A DNA stretch of 64,000 nucleotides, taken from positions 333,385 to 397,384 of the forward strand of contig JAUJYZ010001152.1 of NCBI GenBank assembly GCA_033675265.1, given 5' to 3'. Source of the DNA: Actinostola sp. cb2023 (Eukaryota > Cnidaria > Anthozoa > Actiniaria > Actinostolidae). Below the pieces are notes generated by a model. The model was not told the DNA's origin and ran no database searches. It was given only the letters and a program-made list of their open reading frames with translations. Of the stretch, positions 40,920 to 53,339 are shown piece by piece. Position 1 is the first letter of the stretch; every line of letters begins with the position of its first letter. The translations under genes were made by a program, and so were the position numbers.

Positions 40920-41490
40920 TACTTACATTACTATCTCACTAACGATGGGCACAGGATGGTTGTGCTCTATCACTATTAAGTATCACCCTGGCTGTGACCA
41001 CCTTCAGTGTCTGTACTTACATTACTATCTCACTAACGATGGACACAGGATGGTAGTGCTCTATCACTATTAAGTATCACCCTGGCTGTGACCATGGCCA
41101 CCCTTAGTGTCTGTACTTACATTACTATCTCACTAACAAGGGCCACAGGTTTGTTAGTGCTATATCACTATTAAGTATCACCCTGGCTGTGACCATGGCC
41201 ACCCTTAGTGTCTGTACTTACATTACTATCTCACTAACAAGGGCCACAGGTTTGTTAGTGCTATATCACTATTAAGTATCACCCTGGCTGTGACCATGGC
41301 CACCCTTAGTGTCTGTACTTACATTACTATCTCACTAACAAGGGCCACAGGTTTGTTAGTGCTATATCACTATTAAGTATCACCCTGGCTGTGACCATGG
41401 CCACCCTTAGTGTCTGTACTTACATTACTATCTCGCTAACAAGGGCCACAGGTTTCAGGTTAGTGCTCCAGCACTATTAAGTGTCACCCT
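40920..41490 (+). repeat. 100 bp tandem repeat after GPCR copy 1
   Basis: TGTCTGTACTTACATTACTA recurs every 100 bases (about 41008, 41108, 41208, 41308, 41408). Units carry CACTATTAAGTATCACCCTG and GGCCACCCTTAG. AATAAA at 41493-41498 follows the last unit, as in the intact gene. Confidence 0.9.
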
Positions 41491-41538
41491 CAATAAATAA
41501 CTAGTACTCACTGCAAGTCATACACTGAAATAAGACTA

Positions 41539-41688
41539 GCCTCCTCCACAGACAACTCCTTTATTGGGATTCCTGTGCGATGAAGAAAGGGAAATAGGGA
41601 GTAGAAAAATACACCTCCTTTATAACCACAGGAATCCCAGTCCCAATACCAATACCAAAGGAGTTAGGGAGTTGACTGCGGAGGAGGC
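41539..41688. mobile_element. MITE, GCCTCCTCC ends
   Basis: GCCTCCTCCACAGACAACTCC is inverted at GGGAGTTGACTGCGGAGGAGGC, and GGGATTCCTGTG pairs with CACAGGAATCCC inside. Duplicated at about 52381-52531. Confidence 0.8.
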
Positions 41689-41856
41689 CAGGGTTCGACT
41701 GTATATTTCGGTTTCTAAATCATAATCGTCAGTTGAAAGCTAAGATTTGTAGAATATTGAGACGTCACTAGTTTCGTTAATCGTCCGCCATTACTTACAC
41801 TACTAGGAGGCGTTAGGCAGGCTACAATTTATTATTAATCTATTGTGTATAATATG

Positions 41857-42355
<499 letters not shown>

Positions 42356-42489
42356 TATTAATTTGTTATAATTAATGTTAAAGTTTAAATCTATTGTACA
42401 GAAAAAAAGATGGCGGAATATCACAATTTACCATAATCCTTTGCGCGCTAATTTCCCTATATCGCTTGTACCATCCGTATTTAGAAGTC

Positions 42490-42905
42490 CTGTACCTCCT
42501 TAATTTATGAGAGCGTGTCAAACAGTTTGTTTGTAGATGTGAGTAGTACTGATTTAGATTCGCAAAGGAGTTACTGGGTAAAATGTACAGCCGCCATTTT
42601 GTTCTGTATAGTGGTTTCTATAGTTTACTGATACTGTCTACTGTTTGTAGATGTGAGTAGTAGTACTGATTTAGGTTCGCAAAGGATTACTGGGTAAAAT
42701 GTACAGCCGCCATTTTGTATGTACAGCATGGATATCGAATGTTCTGAACATTCATATGTTCAGAAGTCCTGTACCTACTTATTGATGAGAACGTGTCAAA
42801 CAGTTTGTTTGTAGATGTGAGTAGTACTGATTTAGGTTCGCAAAGGATTACTGGGTAAAATGTACAGCCGCCATTTTGTATGTACAGCATGGATATCGAA
42901 TGTTC
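42490..42905. repeat. Tandem repeat with ATGTACAGCCGCCATTTTGT, three units
   Basis: GTAGATGTGAGTAG begins units at about 42534, 42649 and 42815, each followed by ACTGGGTAAAATGTACAGCC. Copy 2 of the duplication has four units (53340-53920). Confidence 0.85.
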
Positions 42906-43576
42906 AGTTTAATTTTTATTAGCCATGCAGCTTTCACTACCGTGAAGTTGACTTAGTGAGAAGTACATTTCTAAGAGAAAAAGATATCTCAGTATACAAC
43001 ATTTTGAGTGCTTTCTGTGAAAACGAGGCTTTTATCAGATGTGGGTATCTTACTGACTCGTCTACAGTCGTCTCTCTGGGGGAAAAAGGCGCGCAAAGGG
43101 TCAAGGGAAGCCGGAGAAAGAGAGGAGACGTCGTCTTTTTCCTTTAATTTCTCCCGGCCTTCCCTTGATCCCTCGCGCGCCAACGAAAACACTGGAGAGA
43201 CGACTGGGGACGAGATCAGGGTATCTTATTACAGTCATCGAAGCCATTGGCAAGAAAAACAATGTGTCTACTAATGCCCCCATCAGGCCCGTAGCCAGTA
43301 TGAGGCGAGCCGAGCAGTTACCTCGGTAAACATCGCTGATTATATTTATCTTTTAACTGAATTTTCAAAAAAGGCTGACTGTCCACTATGTGCAGCTATA
43401 AAATTTTTGGGCTGACTGACAAAAGTGCCTCGGGAGATAGATTTTGGTCTGGCTACGGGCCTGCCCATTCACACCTAAACATGTTTAGTTATACTGAGTT
43501 TTTCTTGCAATTGATTCTATAACGAAACGGAACGTGTACTTTTTTAAGAATAAAACTACCTGGAATTTACACTGTA

Positions 43577-43864
43577 TACACCTATTTCAAAAAGGTTGTC
43601 GAGTCCATAGGCGATAGGTTATACGTCGTTCCAAGACCGAACTGCATTATGGTAACAGCTTGAATGGCATGTATGCCAGAAATATTTCGTAAAATTCGAT
43701 TCAAAATTTGTCTTGGTTTGTTGAAATGGAAATAGGTACGATATCATACAGCTTTTCATACCGTTTGAGCTATTCAATCTGTTACCATAATGCAGTTCGG
43801 TCTTGGAACGACGTATAACCTATCGCCTATGGACTCCTCGACAACCTTTATTGAAATAGGTGTA
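43577..43864. mobile_element. TA-target MITE, TACACCTATTTCAA family
   Basis: TACACCTATTTCAAAAAGGT at the left and its inverse at the right, flanked by TA. Long inner arms (GACCGAACTGCATTATGGTA and inverse) lie on both sides. Same family as 3910-4170; duplicated at 54584-54872 and present inverted near the window end. Confidence 0.8.
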
Positions 43865-44004
43865 TATCTCAGTGGGACGAGCACGTTTGGAAGAATGAGA
43901 GTTCACCTTAACACATGCTTCAATTCTAATTTCCCTTCTTTTTCAATTTTGATCGGTGTATGTCTGGACAAATTATCATTCTGTTTCATTCTGTATTCTG
44001 TAAG

Positions 44005-44147
44005 TAAGAATAAGGTTCAGTGCGCATGCGATTTTTTCCCCGATTATATCACGGCTTCTTTTGTTAATAACGTTTGTGTTATTTTAAAATAACAAAAGGA
44101 GGTGATATAATCGGTATATAAAATCGCATGCGCACTGAACCTTATTC
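44005..44147. mobile_element. Foldback MITE with 60-base arms
   Basis: AATAAGGTTCAGTGCGCATG leads a left arm that continues GCGATTTT and ATTATATCA; it is inverted at the right around a short TTATTTTAAAATAA centre. Duplicated at about 55015-55150. Confidence 0.8.
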
Positions 44148-44427
44148 CCCAAGGCTTAAACTCCGAACTCTTATTGTTGTTAATTAAAGTTCGTGTTAGA
44201 GATTTTAATTCAGATTCTGATTAAATGACGTTGTTTGTTTTGACATTGAGTGTATCTCATGGCCTCTTAAAGTGTCTTGTGAAGATGTCAGAATCTGATC
44301 GGAATCACGAAACCTTTGTCAGAGTTTTTCGCTACTTTAAAAGGTATGATACTTTCCTTCCGCCTTCTTTTGTTTGCATGTCATTCGTTTATTTAAAAAT
44401 TGAATATTAATTGAATAGGCTCTATTC

Positions 44428-44770
44428 ATCCATCCATCCATCCATCCATCCATCCATCCATCCATCCATCCATCCATCCATCCATCCATCCATCCATCCA
44501 TCCATCCATCATCCATCATCATTCATTCATCCATCCATCCATCCATCCATCCATTCATTCATTCATTCATTCATTCATTCATTCATTCATTCATTCATTC
44601 ATTCATTCATTCATTCATTCATCCATCATTCATTCATTCATTCATTCATTCATTCATTCATTCATTCATTCATTCATTCATTCATTCATCCATTCATTCA
44701 TTCATTCATTCACCATCCATTCATTCATTCATCCATTTATTCATTCATCCATTCATTCATTATTTCATTC
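44428..44770. repeat. (ATCC)n/(ATTC)n microsatellite
   Basis: About 85 bases of ATCC followed by ATTC with mixed units. The counterparts at 55433-55800 and, inverted, 62862-63230 differ in length. Confidence 0.95.
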
Positions 44771-45023
44771 TTTCTTGCTGTAATTTTCTTCCCTATTGAA
44801 TTATTCCTTCCCGTTCCTTCATTTCTTTCTTTCGCTGTTACATTTGATACTTCATAATATGTCTCCAGCTGCTGCTTATTAATTATCTCTATAGAGTTTA
44901 AAGTGTTTGTCGTCCATCAAGCAGCATGTACTGATTGCTTGCCATCACATTAAAATGTGATCTTCTGAGGGCATAATGGTTTATTTAGGCCCAATGAAGG
45001 TAATTTATGCCCGAGTGCAGCGA

Positions 45024-45229
45024 TATCATTTATATTACCTAAGCCCTAAATTATAAATCATTCGCGCGCATATATTGACGTCACTTGAGGGCATAAATAT
45101 CCTATAATGCCCTCGGCCCTCTGTTTTCCTGACTTTACAAATGGTTTTCTTAAGAATCTACATAGAAATTGTGAGTGATTTATGCCCTCTAATCCTTGAT
45201 AATTTAGGGCTTAGGTAATACAAATGATA
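45024..45229. mobile_element. MITE, TATCATTTATATTACCTAAG ends
   Basis: TATCATTTATATTACCTAAGCCC at the left is inverted at the right. Several TTATGCCC/GGGCATAA motifs lie within and around it. Duplicated at about 56054-56260. Confidence 0.75.
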
Positions 45230-45284
45230 AATTCAACATGGTTAAAGAAAATCTATAACACCGTGAAAAAGAATAAATGGAAAC

Positions 45285-45755
45285 TAGCGAGTGTGTATAA
45301 TAAAATAAAAATATGTATGTATGAGTACACTAGTATGGGATGCGTCGGTGTATAATGATCAATTCAATGGAAACTAGCGAGTACACTAGTATGGGCTGCG
45401 TCGGTGTATAATGATAATAATTCAATGGAAACTAGCGAGTACACTAGTATGGGCTGCGTCGGTGTATAATGATAAATTCAATGGAAACTAGCGAGTACAC
45501 TAGTATGGGCTGCGTCGGTGTATAATGATAAATTCAATGGAAACTAGCGAGTACACTAGTATGGGCTGCGTCGGTGTATAATGATAAATTCAATGGAAAC
45601 TAGCGAGTACACTAGTATGGACTGCGTCGGTGTATAATGATAAATCCAATGGTTAAAGGAAATCTATATAACACCGTAAAAAAGAGTAAATGGAAACTAG
45701 CGAGTACACTAGTATGGGCTGCGTCGATGTATAATGATAAATTCAATGGTTAAAG
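45285..45755. repeat. 56 bp minisatellite
   Basis: Unit GGAAACTAGCGAGTACACTA then GTATGGGCTGCGTCGGTGTA plus ATGATAAATTCAAT, about seven copies including two separated by AGGAAATCTATA inserts. Also at 56316-56785 and, inverted, 61868-62345. Confidence 0.9.
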
Positions 45756-46705
45756 GAAATCTATAACACCGTAAAAAAGAGTGCTTAACTTTAATCACTT
45801 TAACTTGATCCTAAATCCTCCGCAATCTACACCAATAATTAACTATATTGTTTCTATTTTAAACATCTGCGGGGTTTTCAGTTTCCTCTATAGACAGGCA
45901 GATCTTGAACGTGACTATAAAGACAGAAGCTTTTGCAATCATTTAAAAACAGAGATTAAAGATTGCAATTAAACGTACAAAGATTCTTAGCTTTGAAGAT
46001 ATGGCCTATATATATTTCGCCGCATATTGTGTGTTAAGAGTAATTACATTCTCAGGGGAAATGATAGTGAGACGAGTTCCTACTCTTTTGATGTCACTAG
46101 CTGTATTGTCATAGAATAGCACGATCGGTTGTCTTCCGTTCATCGCTACTTCTAATCTTCTCATGCTGAGACGGAATTACTTTATCGCGAGCGGGCGCTT
46201 GGAAATACAAATCAATATTTGCGATGCCCAGTATTAATAACGCTCCCAGATCTTATTACTCTAGCGATGACAATGAATTGCAGCGCGGGAAACAATCAAT
46301 CAATCACACAAAGTCATGTGATCGTCCCACAGAAATATGTATTACCCAAAGAGAACAATCGCTTGACGCAAATAAAGAAACGTAAAAAAGCCACTTAACT
46401 GCACTTCCGTTAATTATCAACCAGCCAATCAGAAGTGCTCTCCGACGTATTGTGTCATCGTCAGCAAGTCAGGTTTTTGTATTTCAGTTCATCTGACCAA
46501 TCAAATCGCATCAAATCCGCGGGGAGTTTTATCAGGCAGTATGTGTTTTAAATTTTCCAAATAATCTTGATTTGTATGTGGGGTACTTTAGCCGCAAGTA
46601 GTCGCCGCCAAGCATCATTTTTACGGTTTTTTTAAGGTAATAGTTTGTATTTTTATCCAAATCTTTTTCTGTGCTAATAATATCATGACAATACCTTTAG
46701 TGCTG
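45756..46705. other. No gene supported
   Basis: A 63-codon frame (45781-45972) is kept in copy 2, but the copies are so similar that this is no test of coding. No splice or promoter support. Confidence 0.4.
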
Positions 46706-46932
46706 TCTAATGCCCCGTTCACACCAAGGATAAACCACGTTTTAAAGTGGTTTAGAAAATTATCTACAAATGCTACGCAACATTTGGCACAAACTGCTGG
46801 TAAACTGTCCTTTGTGATGCACAGTATAAAATAACAGGTAGTTCGATTCTTGTGAAATTAGATGCTCTCAGATTATAGAAGCTAGAAAAACCCAATTTAA
46901 CTAAACAAGTCTTGGTGCGAATGGGGCATTAA
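46706..46932. mobile_element. MITE, AATGCCCCGTTCACACCAAGG ends
   Basis: AATGCCCCGTTCACACCAAG and the inverse CTTGGTGCGAATGGGGCATT bound about 220 bases. Inside are AAACCACGTTTTAAAGTGGTTT and other palindromes. Confidence 0.75.
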
Positions 46933-47639
46933 TCTTTGCATTGGATATACTGTTCGGGGAGGTTTTACTTTTAGTGTTTATGATAGGATGAGCAGAAAAT
47001 TCAGGCGGTCATGTTCAACCAATTTTGAAAGTTTCTGGATATTTTATTTATTTTGTGAAAATGACATGACACGGCTAAGTTAGAGCGGTTTATTTATTTA
47101 TTTATTTATTTTATATATATATTTTTTAGCGTTTTATACTATATATATTCTATTTAAATAAAAAGAAATACAGAAATGTCGATCATTGCTGGTAATTATT
47201 TCTCTAATATTTGAGCTTGTACCGTTGATTACCATATTTGACTTGAAAAAATCGTTTTGAGTGAATGCAAGAGCTTTGTCGACGTCATTAGCTTCACTCT
47301 TGATGGATACGATTATATGTAAATAGCACTGGCCTTCATCTCCTACATTAGGCCTGTGAGCCATGCTGTTACCAATTAGGCTATTTATAGAACTATTCTC
47401 ATTGTTGTAGAGCCAATCAGATTACACCAAGTAAAAATAAAGCAAAATATCAATAGATAATAAATACATCTTACATAGGAATGATGGCTGGTTTAACAGT
47501 CAGGAGCTGACACTTTAATTTACTATTTTCACTGATATTCCAAGCTTAATGGAAACCATTTTCGAGCCAATATGATACTAGAAATGTCCTGATCTGGGAA
47601 AAGTATGGTTCACGATAGAATAACAGATGGAGGCTCCTA

Positions 47640-48036
47640 TTAGCCATTCCGAGGTTGCGGAAGGGACTGGGACCGAGAGTAGAAATTTGATTAAGAAATG
47701 AACCCCATCACAAGAAAGATCACACCAAAGTTAGTAAGTTTACCAAGTTTGAGAATGTTTGGATAAATACTAACTGAAATAGCAAGCTTTCAAAAAAATC
47801 ATAAAAATAACAGAGAATGTATGGTTTTGGGGGACGCCGTCTCTAAGGTCCATACATTCTCTCTTATTTTTGCGACTTTTAAATGCCTGTTATTTCTATA
47901 GTATTAACCCAAACATGCTCAAACTCGGTAAACTCACTAATTGCAATTGTGATCTTTCTTGTGATGTGGTTCATTTTGTAATTACATTAATTTTTGCACT
48001 CGGTCCCAGTCCTTTCCGCAACCTCGGAATGGCTAA
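47640..48036. mobile_element. Large foldback MITE, TTAGCCATTCCGAGGTTGCG ends, TA flanks
   Basis: Almost the whole 397 bases fold on themselves: the left half 47640-47845 pairs with 47851-48036. TA lies on both sides (47638-47639 and 48037-48038). Duplicated at about 58670-59066 and present inverted at about 59544-59950. Confidence 0.85.
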
Positions 48037-48118
48037 TATCATGGACTTCTAGTTGTACTGAGAATCACAATGGGAGAAATAAATGAAGAAAAAAGAAAGA
48101 AGAGAAAAATGATATTGT

Positions 48119-48400
48119 ATAAAGTATAAAAGATAAACCGAAAAGGTGCATCTTGTACCCAAAATATAGGTCACAAAGAGCGGTGAGGATCTAAGTTTTA
48201 AAGCTTATATTTCGTAGGTGTAGTTACACCAACATCTTCAGAGCAATAAATGATAAGTAATCGATGCTTGTATTCATTTATTGCTCTGAAGATGTCGGTG
48301 TAACTACACCTACGAACCTGTAGGTAGATCCTCACCACTCTTTGTGACCTATATTTTGGGTACAAGAGTGCACCTTTTCGGTTTATCTTTTATACTTTAT
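48119..48400. mobile_element. Foldback MITE, ATAAAGTATAAAAGATAAAC ends
   Basis: ATAAAGTATAAAAGATAAAC and its exact inverse bound 282 bases. Arms continue through CCGAAAAGGTGCA and GTAGGTGTAGTTACACC. GATATTGTA occurs on both outer sides and may reflect the target. Duplicated at about 59150-59431. Confidence 0.8.
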
Positions 48401-48465
48401 TTCCTAAAACTGTCGGATGGACATGGTTTATGATATTGTATTTCGATACACATGCTCTCATCAGT

Positions 48466-48726
48466 AATTACCCGTCGACTAGAACTAATGTCTAAATATT
48501 GGCACCTTTTATGAATTTTAGTTTTAAAAAAATAAATGAAATTTTGCAATTATTGCCTTTTGCTTGCACCTGGTGTCTGGATTTAATCGCGCATGCGTAT
48601 ATCAACAATACAGGAAAAGATACTGTCACGCGTGACAATATCTTTCTATATTACAATATATGCTGCAAATAGAACCAAATACTGTGTAGACACATATAAT
48701 TATATTAAATGAACTGAATATAACGA
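48466..48726. other. Unique spacer between duplication copies; no gene seen
   Basis: Sequence not repeated elsewhere in the window and without a supported exon. Confidence 0.4.
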
Positions 48727-48728
48727 TA

Positions 48729-49161
48729 CAGTAAAAACCCGCATATAAGAAACTGCGGATTAAGAACCTCCAGGCTGAATTTAACCAATTAAGCACCCAA
48801 TATATAAGAACCAGTTCAGCCTGACAAATGAAGCAGGTTCTTATGAGAAAATGACTAAAGCTCAGTACACACAGGTACAGTCGGTGCTGAATATGCAGAA
48901 ATATTATATTTACTATACAGTTGGGTTGTTAATGTTTAGTGTGAATATTAGACCTTTCAGGGTCAATAGTTCACTAATTAAAACAAATTGTAAGGAAATA
49001 CACCATACTGTATCAGGAACAATATTTATTTTTTTTCTGCCCTGTAAATAAGAACCTGTTAAGAACCTATTCAGCCTGATTTCTCACTAGACACCCAATA
49101 TATAAGAACCATTTCAGCCTGACTTGGAAAAATAGGGGTTCTTTTATGCGGGTTTTTACTG
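48729..49161. mobile_element. pogo-like MITE, CAGTAAAAACCCGCATATAA ends, TA flanks
   Basis: CAGTAAAAACCCGCATATAAG at the left and the inverse TTATGCGGGTTTTTACTG at the right with TA on both sides. Repeats of AAGAACCNNTTCAGCCTGA lie inside. CAGT ends with TA targets fit the pogo/Tigger group. The 433 bases hold no transposase. Confidence 0.8.
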
Positions 49162-49206
49162 TATTATAAAGTGTAAAGAACTCAGAAAAAATTGTATTTA
49201 CGCATA

Positions 49207-50142
49207 AACACGAGGACGCACTATAAAAGGGCATCGCTCCGCCCACAATTTGTGAATAATAATGAGTTTCAATGTGGCGGACAATGGTTGATCGAACATG
49301 GCTGAACAACAGGGTAAAATGATTTTCTTAATAAAGTCACATTTCAACCGAAACGTTAATGAATAAATTGTAATTTTACGTCTAAAACAGTTATAATAGA
49401 CGGACTTGTCAATATTTTTCGTATTCGGTAGTTATCTATACGATTTTCAGTCGCACCACGCGTACCAAAGAATGTTTTGAATTTCGCGCGCCATGTATCA
49501 CAACATTCAACATCTACAAATTCATGAGCCGAAATCCTCTTTGCCTGTAATAAGCATTTCCAAGCATAAAACTATGTTCGGTCATTTCTACATAAAGCGA
49601 CAAGAGTATTGTTTTCATTACAGAAGTTACGTTCGTCCTCGTTGTCGTTCGTCTTGCTATGTATTGTTATGGTGTCCGCGTCGTTCGCGAAGGTGTCATG
49701 TAAATGTGTCGAGCATTTGTACATCTCTGTACTTTTATGGTAAAGGCCGGTAAGGTTTCGAAACCTATGCTGTGAGTATATTTAATTCGCAAATGGCATT
49801 TCCATGTCTTGGCGGGGAAATTTAGGATAACCTACGAAAGAAACGATATAAAGCATAATAATACTGGCTAGAGCTGAGCCGTCCGACTTCAAAACGGTTA
49901 ACGATTCCTATGAATTCAAAGTACCATAGTTTTTACCAACGTAAAAAGTGATAGTGAATTGTACAACAAAAATTATCCATGTGCGTTTTTAGTACTTATT
50001 TCCACAGTTTCTTGTTCATTTGATTGATTTATAGAGCTTGCAGTTCTTGAGATCCTCTCCCTGTGACGTCTCGGTAGATTTGATTGACAGATCCAACGAA
50101 CTTACCTTAGGTACCGCTCCTTTTATAGTGCGTCCTCGTGTT
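49207..50142. mobile_element. TA-flanked TIR element upstream of GPCR B
   Basis: AACACGAGGACGCACTATAA at the left (continuing AAGG) is inverted at the right end, 50142. TA lies at 49205-49206 and 50143-50144. A frame at 49493-49753 inside it is not accepted as a gene. Its right end is only about 75 bases before the receptor start, so it occupies the receptor's 5' flank or UTR intron. Confidence 0.75.
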
Positions 50143-50215
50143 TAATTCTCGTCATATTCAATTTATGCATATAGTTTAGAGAATGACTGTATATTCTCAG
50201 CCTTGTATTTCAGAT

Positions 50216-51664
50216 ATGGGGAATTCAACCTACACCAATGTGACCAGTCCTATCTCTAGCAGCATTAATAATACTACCACCAACATCACCACCAACATCA
50301 CCACCAACATCACCACCAACATCACCACCAACATCACCACCAACATCACCACCAACATCACCACCAACATCACCACCAACATCAGTGTTTCGTCAAACGC
50401 AACGATGACTGGCATTCTACCAAACCCATTCTATCGAAGCCAAGCCACAATCATTACCCAAGTCACCTTGCTGGCCGTACTTGGTGTCGTCATCGTACTT
50501 GGTAACCTAGCCTCGATCGTCACCTTCCTGAAGACCCAGTCCCTGCGCAGACGATGTCACTACCTCATCATAAGCCTGTCAGTTGCTGATCTTCTTGTGG
50601 GGGTGAATGATTTCATGTCTTTGTACTTTTTTCTCACGGGTCCACAGTTCAACATGTTTCTAGTTTCTCTGGAGTTTGTCGACACTTTGACAGGAATTGC
50701 CTCGATTCTCACTCTTTCCGCCATCTCCGTAGAGCGTTTCTACGCCATCTATTTCCCCTTCAAGCATCGTATGGTGCGGTTTAAGATATACGTTGCTTTT
50801 ATGGCCTTTCCTTGGATTGAAGCTGTCATCGTTGCAGTCCTTTCCATTTTATCCTACTTTTACAAAAACCAGCATCTATACAATGCGTACACTTATCACG
50901 CATTTCTTGTTGCGTCGGTGGCCCTCGTCGTCATCTCGGCTTCTTATATCAGTATCGGGATGAAGATAAGACAGAATAACCCCAGCGCTCAAAACCAGAA
51001 CCGGGCGTTGCGTGAGCGGAAGTTAGCTGTCACGCTCCTGATTGTCACACTTGCCTCCCTCTTGACATGGCTGCCGCTACAGTGCTTTCTGTTCGTGCTG
51101 TACATTTGTAAAACGTGTCCTTTGCCTCATTTCAACGTTCTTTTCATCATGAAGTTTCTGCAATTTTGCAATTCGGGAATCAATGTGTTCATCTACATTA
51201 TTCGGATGTCTGAGTTTCGAACAGCTTTTCTGGCTATAATCTACAACAGAAAAGATGGAATTGACGACTCCCAGGATAGCACTAAGTCGGAGGCTACATC
51301 CTCAGTAAGTACAAATGCCAGTTATATGAGGGAAGGAAACCAAAGAAAAAGCGGTGTTCAGAAGAACGAGAACAATACTTATGCACGTGGTAACACTGGT
51401 CCCACATTGAACAGCAGACTGACTAAAGACAAATACATTTTACATAATCGTAGTAACTTGGCAAGCACAGAGTATGGTAAAATCCAGGAAGCAAAATCGA
51501 AGGCCAACAACATCCAGGAATCGGCAAAAACAAGTGAAAACAAGGGAGCTAAAGCAGGAGTGGAAATTAAAGCTCTAAATGATCTTGCGAGAGAACATCG
51601 TACATGCTATAATGGTGTCACTAATGCCGGGTTCACGAAAGATATCGTTGATACAAAGCTGTAG
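50216..51664 (+). CDS. Rhodopsin-like (class A) GPCR with sequon-repeat N-tail, 482 aa
   Basis: ATG at 50216 is chosen because CCTTGTATTTCAG, a 3' splice site, lies just before it; an ATG 33 bases upstream would be intronic. Residues 1-65 are extracellular with about thirteen N-glycosylation sequons, eight of them in eight perfect NITT units coded by a 12 bp repeat. Helices are at about 77-104, 115-139, 147-176, 189-214, 224-249, 269-298 and 304-328. GNLAS, LSVAD, ERF (173-175), TWLP and NVFIY (323-327, NPxxY lacking Pro) are seen. No Cys sits at the TM3 start or in loop 2. Intracellular loop 3 NPSAQN and most core residues match the receptor at 16691, so they are one family. A polar tail of about 150 residues ends Thr-Lys-Leu, a possible PDZ ligand. 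Ligand unknown. AATAAA lies at 52334-52339. Confidence 0.9.
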   Translation: MGNSTYTNVTSPISSSINNTTTNITTNITTNITTNITTNITTNITTNITTNITTNISVSSNATMTGILPNPFYRSQATIITQVTLLAVLGVVIVLGNLASIVTFLKTQSLRRRCHYLIISLSVADLLVGVNDFMSLYFFLTGPQFNMFLVSLEFVDTLTGIASILTLSAISVERFYAIYFPFKHRMVRFKIYVAFMAFPWIEAVIVAVLSILSYFYKNQHLYNAYTYHAFLVASVALVVISASYISIGMKIRQNNPSAQNQNRALRERKLAVTLLIVTLASLLTWLPLQCFLFVLYICKTCPLPHFNVLFIMKFLQFCNSGINVFIYIIRMSEFRTAFLAIIYNRKDGIDDSQDSTKSEATSSVSTNASYMREGNQRKSGVQKNENNTYARGNTGPTLNSRLTKDKYILHNRSNLASTEYGKIQEAKSKANNIQESAKTSENKGAKAGVEIKALNDLAREHRTCYNGVTNAGFTKDIVDTKL

Positions 51665-52333
51665 ACATTACTTACATTACTATCTCACTAACGATGGGCA
51701 CAGGATGGTTGTGCTCTATCACTATTAAGTATCACCCTGGCTGTGACCATGGCCACCCTTAGTGTCTGTACTTACATTACTATCTCACTAACGATGGGCA
51801 CAGTATGGTTGTGCTCTATCACTATTAAGTATCACCCTGGCTGTGACCACCTTCAGTGTCTGTACTTACATTACTATCTCACTAACGATGGACACAGGAT
51901 GGTAGTGCTCTATCACTATTAAGTATCACCCTGGCTGTGACCATGGCCACCCTTAGTGTCTGTACTTACATTACTATCTCACTAACGATGGGCACAGTAT
52001 GGTTGTGCTCTATCACTATTAAGTATCACCCTGGCTGTGACCACCTTCAGTGTCTGTACTTACATTACTATCTCACTAACGATGGACACAGGATGGTAGT
52101 GCTCTATCACTATTAAGTATCACCCTGGCTGTGACCATGGCCACCCTTAGTGTCTGTACTTACATTACTATCTCACTAACAAGGGCCACAGGTTTGTTAA
52201 TGCTATATCACTATTAAGTATCACCCTGGCTGTGACCATGGCCACCCTTAGTGTCTGTACTTACATTACTATCTCGCTAACAAGGGCCACAGGTTTGTTA
52301 GTGCTCCAGCATGCACTATTAAGTGTCACCCTC
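51665..52333 (+). repeat. 95-100 bp tandem repeat in the 3' UTR of GPCR B
   Basis: About seven units starting TACTTACATTACTATCTCAC follow the stop codon directly and end just before the AATAAA signal, so the array should form nearly all of the 3' UTR. Units alternate between CGATGGGCACAG and AAGGGCCACAGG types. Confidence 0.85.
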
Positions 52334-52339
52334 AATAAA
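52334..52339 (+). terminator. AATAAA polyadenylation signal of GPCR B
   Basis: First canonical signal after the stop, at the end of the tandem repeats. Its copy lies at 41493-41498. Confidence 0.6.
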
Positions 52340-52380
52340 TAACTAGTACTCACTGCAAGTCATACACTAAAATAAGACTA

Positions 52381-52531
52381 GCCTCCTCCACAGACAACTC
52401 CTTTATTGGGATTCCTGTGCGATGAAGAAAGGGAAATAGGGAGTAGAAAAATACACCTCCTTTATAACCACAGGAATCCCAGTCCCAATACCAATACCAA
52501 AGGAGTTAGGGAGTTGACTGCGGAGGAGGCC
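52381..52531. mobile_element. MITE, GCCTCCTCC ends (copy 2)
   Basis: Duplicate of the MITE at 41539-41688. Confidence 0.8.
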
Positions 52532-52714
52532 AGGGTTCGACTGTATATTTCGGTTTCTAAATCATAATCGTCAGTTGAAAGCTAAGATTTGTAGAATATT
52601 GAGACGTCACTAGTTTCGTTAATCGTCCGCCATTTTGAAAATGAAGAAATGCATGATGGGATACTAGGAGGCGTTAGGCAGGCTACAATTTATTATTAAT
52701 CTATTGTGTATAAT

Positions 52715-53205
<491 letters not shown>

Positions 53206-53339
53206 ATTTGTTATAATTAATGTTAAAGTTTAAATCTATTGTACAGAAAAAAAGATGGCGGAATATCACAATTTACCATAATCCTATGCGCGCTAATTTC
53301 CCTATATCGCTTGTACCATCCGTATTTAGAAGTCCTGTA

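Noticed and set aside
42989..43283. Overlapping frames around a GC-richer CGTCGTCTTTTTCC segment (and 53997-54342)
   Set aside because: Frames on both strands, no splice or domain support, and identical only because of the recent duplication.
47134..47364. 76-codon minus-strand frame starting MAHRPNVGDEG, also at 58165-58395
   Set aside because: A TATAAATA lies just upstream, but too close to the ATG for a normal leader. Preservation in the other copies only reflects recent duplication. The inverted copy is frameshifted.
49493..49753. 86-codon frame near GPCR B
   Set aside because: Lies inside a TA-flanked inverted-repeat element and matches nothing known.
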